A DNA stretch of 64,000 nt, from NCBI RefSeq assembly GCF_000224065.1, contig NZ_AFWT01000011.1:96062-160061 (forward strand), read 5' to 3'. This DNA is from Thiorhodococcus drewsii AZ1. Its GTDB lineage: Bacteria; Pseudomonadota; Gammaproteobacteria; Chromatiales; Chromatiaceae. The notes under the pieces are model-generated. The model ran no database searches and was not told where the DNA came from. It worked only from the letters and a program-made list of their open reading frames with translations. Made by a program: the position numbers and the translations under genes. Positions 62,012 through 64,000 of the stretch are shown piece by piece (the first letter of the stretch is position 1; every line of letters starts with the position of its first letter).

Positions 62012-63949
62012 ATGCGCACACGATCGAGCAACTTGAACCCGAGGCATCATCCGCGCCTGTGGGCCTCATCCCAAGCCAATCTGGGTAACGCCTTCCTAAA
62101 GCGAATCGTCGGCGATCCGCGCGAGAACATCGAGCGTGCCATCGATCACTACCGGTGTGCACTGACGATCTTCACCCCCCATGACTATCCGGACCTCTAC
62201 TGCCGCTGTGCGGCGAACCTCGCCCACGCCTACGAGATTCGGATCGCCGGTGATCGGGAAGAGAACATGGAGGATGCGATCGCGCTCGGCCGCCTGGCGC
62301 TCAGAATCCATGAAGCGCTTCCCGACAATACCGAATGGGCGCGTCTCCATAACAATCTGGGGAGCATGTACCGCTCGCGAATCGCCGGGGATCGGGCCGA
62401 GAACGTCGAATCCGCCATCGGGCACTATCGAGCGGCGCTGCGCGTTTGGAAGCGCGCCGGTTTTGCCGACGACTGGGCGCGCGTGCAGCATAACCTCGGC
62501 GTTGCCTACCGCAAACGCGCTCGGGGCGATCCTGAGGCCAACCTGAAGCGCTCTCGGGGCCATCTGCGCGCGGCACTTTCGGTGCGCACGCTCGAACGCT
62601 TCCCCTCGGATTGGTTGCGCTCCCAGCACAGCCTGGCGTTGACCGAGACGCAGACCGGCAACTGGCCGCAGGTCGAGCGCATCGCCCGTGACGTCATGTA
62701 CTTCCTGGGGGATGCCATCGCCGGACTCGGCAACTGGTACGAGATGCGTCGTCTGATCGGTGCCGCCAGCGCCACCAAGAATCTTGGAGTGCTCGCCATC
62801 GCCGAGCAGGGAAATCTGGCGGATGCGTTCGCATTTCTGATTCAGGGGCGGGGGCTCGTGCATCGGGCGCTGCTTGGGGCCGGACAGACATCGGGTGCGC
62901 TCGACGCGGGCGATGCCGATCCGAGTGTTCCACCTCCAGGGGAGGCCGTTATCGCCTTCTGCGTCCCGCCCCTTGACGGGCGCGACTTGCCGGTGTTCGT
63001 CGCCTGCCCGGATGATCGGGCGCAACCCGTGCGGTGGGTGCGTTTGACCGGACTCGACCGCGCGGCCTTGGAGTCGCTCTTCGAGCGCAAGGCGGGCCGT
63101 GAATCGAGCTGGCTCGACGGCTACCAGATGCTTCTCGATCAGGGCGATTCCATCGCATTTTCCCAGGCCATGGAACGGGTCGCGCAGGTTCTGGACGGGT
63201 ATCTCGCCCCGCTGTGGCAAGTCCTGGATGCCTTGCCGGCATCGGTTCGGCGCTTGCGTATCGCTCCCTCCGGGGTCTTATCGCTGTTTCCTCCATCGAT
63301 GTTGCGCGGCGGCGAGAGAGAGATCTTGAATCGCTTCGATCTGGTGAGCGCTGTGGGAGGGCGATCGAATGCCTCGACGTTCGCCGCGCGAGATACTGGT
63401 CGGCGCCGGTTGCTTTCGGTCGCGGATCCCACCGGCGACCTGCCTCACTGCCGGGCCGAGGGAGACATGCTCAATGCCCTGTTCGAGAGTGATGCGAGTC
63501 TGCTGGGCGAGCGCGCCACCAAGCGGCGCGTGCTGGACGCCATCTCCAGTGCCGGACCGTTGGATTACCTGCACTTTGCCTGCCACGGCCGCTTTCGGTG
63601 GCGCCACCCCGAGGCATCCGGTCTGCTGATGGCCGATGGCGAGGTCTTGCACCTGTCTGAGATCCTGGGGCGCATCCGCCTCGGGTCCGAGACGCTCGTG
63701 GTTCTATCGGCCTGTGAGACCGGGATCGCCGAGTACCGCGAATTGCCCGACGAGACCTATGGTCTGGCGCTCGCCTTTCTCGGTGCCGGTGCGAGCGCGG
63801 TCATCTGCTCTCTGTGGCCGGTGTCGGATCGATCCACCAGGCTTCTGATGCTCAAGCTGTACGAATACCTGCATGCCGGTGTATCGGCCCCAGCCGGAGT
63901 TAATGTCAAATCTGGTGTATGGCCTCCATCAGGCGGCGATCCGATCTGA
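62012..63949 (+). CDS. TPR-CHAT protein, probably truncated at the 3' end
   Basis: Reading frame of 645 codons. The N-terminal 230 residues are TPR-like repeats of the GDRAENVESAIGHYRAALRV type. A linker follows, then a CHAT protease domain (about 300-640) with PSGVLSLFPPSML, catalytic His525 in LHFACHGRF and Cys568 in VVLSACETG, then LAFLGAGASAVICSLWPVSD. The sequence fits the family until about base 63898. It then changes to VNVKSGVWPPSGGDPI and stops, where family members go on with a helix of the RxAQ type. It may be interrupted by inserted DNA. The N-terminus is also unsure: the first codons have no ribosome site, and a different frame starts upstream with GTG. Function: caspase-like protease. 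Confidence 0.75.
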   Translation: MRTRSSNLNPRHHPRLWASSQANLGNAFLKRIVGDPRENIERAIDHYRCALTIFTPHDYPDLYCRCAANLAHAYEIRIAGDREENMEDAIALGRLALRIHEALPDNTEWARLHNNLGSMYRSRIAGDRAENVESAIGHYRAALRVWKRAGFADDWARVQHNLGVAYRKRARGDPEANLKRSRGHLRAALSVRTLERFPSDWLRSQHSLALTETQTGNWPQVERIARDVMYFLGDAIAGLGNWYEMRRLIGAASATKNLGVLAIAEQGNLADAFAFLIQGRGLVHRALLGAGQTSGALDAGDADPSVPPPGEAVIAFCVPPLDGRDLPVFVACPDDRAQPVRWVRLTGLDRAALESLFERKAGRESSWLDGYQMLLDQGDSIAFSQAMERVAQVLDGYLAPLWQVLDALPASVRRLRIAPSGVLSLFPPSMLRGGEREILNRFDLVSAVGGRSNASTFAARDTGRRRLLSVADPTGDLPHCRAEGDMLNALFESDASLLGERATKRRVLDAISSAGPLDYLHFACHGRFRWRHPEASGLLMADGEVLHLSEILGRIRLGSETLVVLSACETGIAEYRELPDETYGLALAFLGAGASAVICSLWPVSDRSTRLLMLKLYEYLHAGVSAPAGVNVKSGVWPPSGGDPI

Positions 63950-64000
63950 CTGATCGTTCACTTGCTCTCCATCGCGGAACGGGACGTTATTGACGACCAG
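63898..64000. other. Possible insertion junction at the window edge
   Basis: From about 63898 the coding match to CHAT proteins is lost. The sequence GTTAATGTCAAATCTGGTGT and what follows does not continue the gene and could be the end of a mobile element. Only about 100 bases are visible, so no element can be named. Confidence 0.35.

Noticed and set aside
1..64000. tRNA, rRNA, CRISPR arrays, replication origin
   Set aside because: Looked for conserved tRNA arm sequences, spaced direct repeats and DnaA-box clusters by eye and found none that stand up.

Overview
The window is high-GC, gene-dense DNA from a Gram-negative gammaproteobacterium. The protein content points to a purple sulfur bacterium (Chromatiaceae) or a close relative: stepwise glycine-betaine synthesis from glycine, a TRAP transporter, several c-di-GMP and chemotaxis proteins, the carboxynorspermidine polyamine route, and an indolepyruvate:ferredoxin oxidoreductase. 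This assignment is inference from protein flavour; there is no rRNA or other marker gene. I saw no tRNA, rRNA, CRISPR array or complete insertion sequence.

Layout. 1-3.3 kb: a chemoreceptor cut by the window edge and a multi-PAS diguanylate cyclase. 3.5-5.3 kb: a secreted phosphodiester-glycosidase-like protein and an acetylxylan-esterase-like hydrolase. 5.4-8.2 kb: a TRAP operon (dctPQM). 8.4-11 kb: a large secreted phytase/esterase-like protein behind a possible Pho box. 11.3-13 kb: the two methyltransferases that make betaine from glycine. 13-19.5 kb: a metallophosphoesterase, a lipid-kinase-like protein, a PAS-GGDEF-EAL protein, a degenerate kinase-like protein and an FNT channel. 19.9-22.1 kb: a free periplasmic Cache protein followed by a chemoreceptor. 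22.3-26 kb: gamma-glutamyltransferase and an MgtE-type magnesium channel. 26-26.7 kb is an AT-rich gap before a small methyltransferase. 27.5-29.7 kb: small envelope or stress proteins.

30.0-34.2 kb is an overlapping four-gene operon with two ParA/MinD-superfamily ATPases, a coiled-coil membrane protein and a small membrane protein. The last gene fuses a Soj-like ParA domain, one membrane helix and a periplasmic SPOR domain, so a cytoplasmic positioning ATPase appears tied to peptidoglycan. 34.2-35.7 kb is an EamA exporter with a divergent MarR regulator and two matching palindromes.

35.8-41.8 kb is the most unusual stretch. It holds a protein resembling the Tus replication-terminus protein, a methyltransferase, and a CHAT (caspase-like) - STAND NTPase - TPR gene followed by an overlapping 140-residue protein. 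The CHAT gene is put out of frame by three copies of a 7-bp repeat, so it may be phase-variable or newly broken; it also carries almost identical 120-bp TPR repeats. A second TPR-CHAT gene lies at the right edge (62.0-63.9 kb) and appears to be interrupted at its 3' end.

42-46.8 kb: an entericidin-like lipoprotein, a Lys-rich small protein, a GNAT enzyme, a PuuE-like deacetylase, a lipoprotein and an AI-2E-family permease. 46.8-51.7 kb: a polyamine cluster (carboxynorspermidine decarboxylase, its dehydrogenase partner and a basic-amino-acid decarboxylase). 51.9-57.9 kb: a NUDIX protein, an MBL-fold protein and a two-gene phosphorelay. 58-61.8 kb: iorA-iorB-paaK for aryl-pyruvate oxidation, preceded by a leader that can form two mutually exclusive hairpins.
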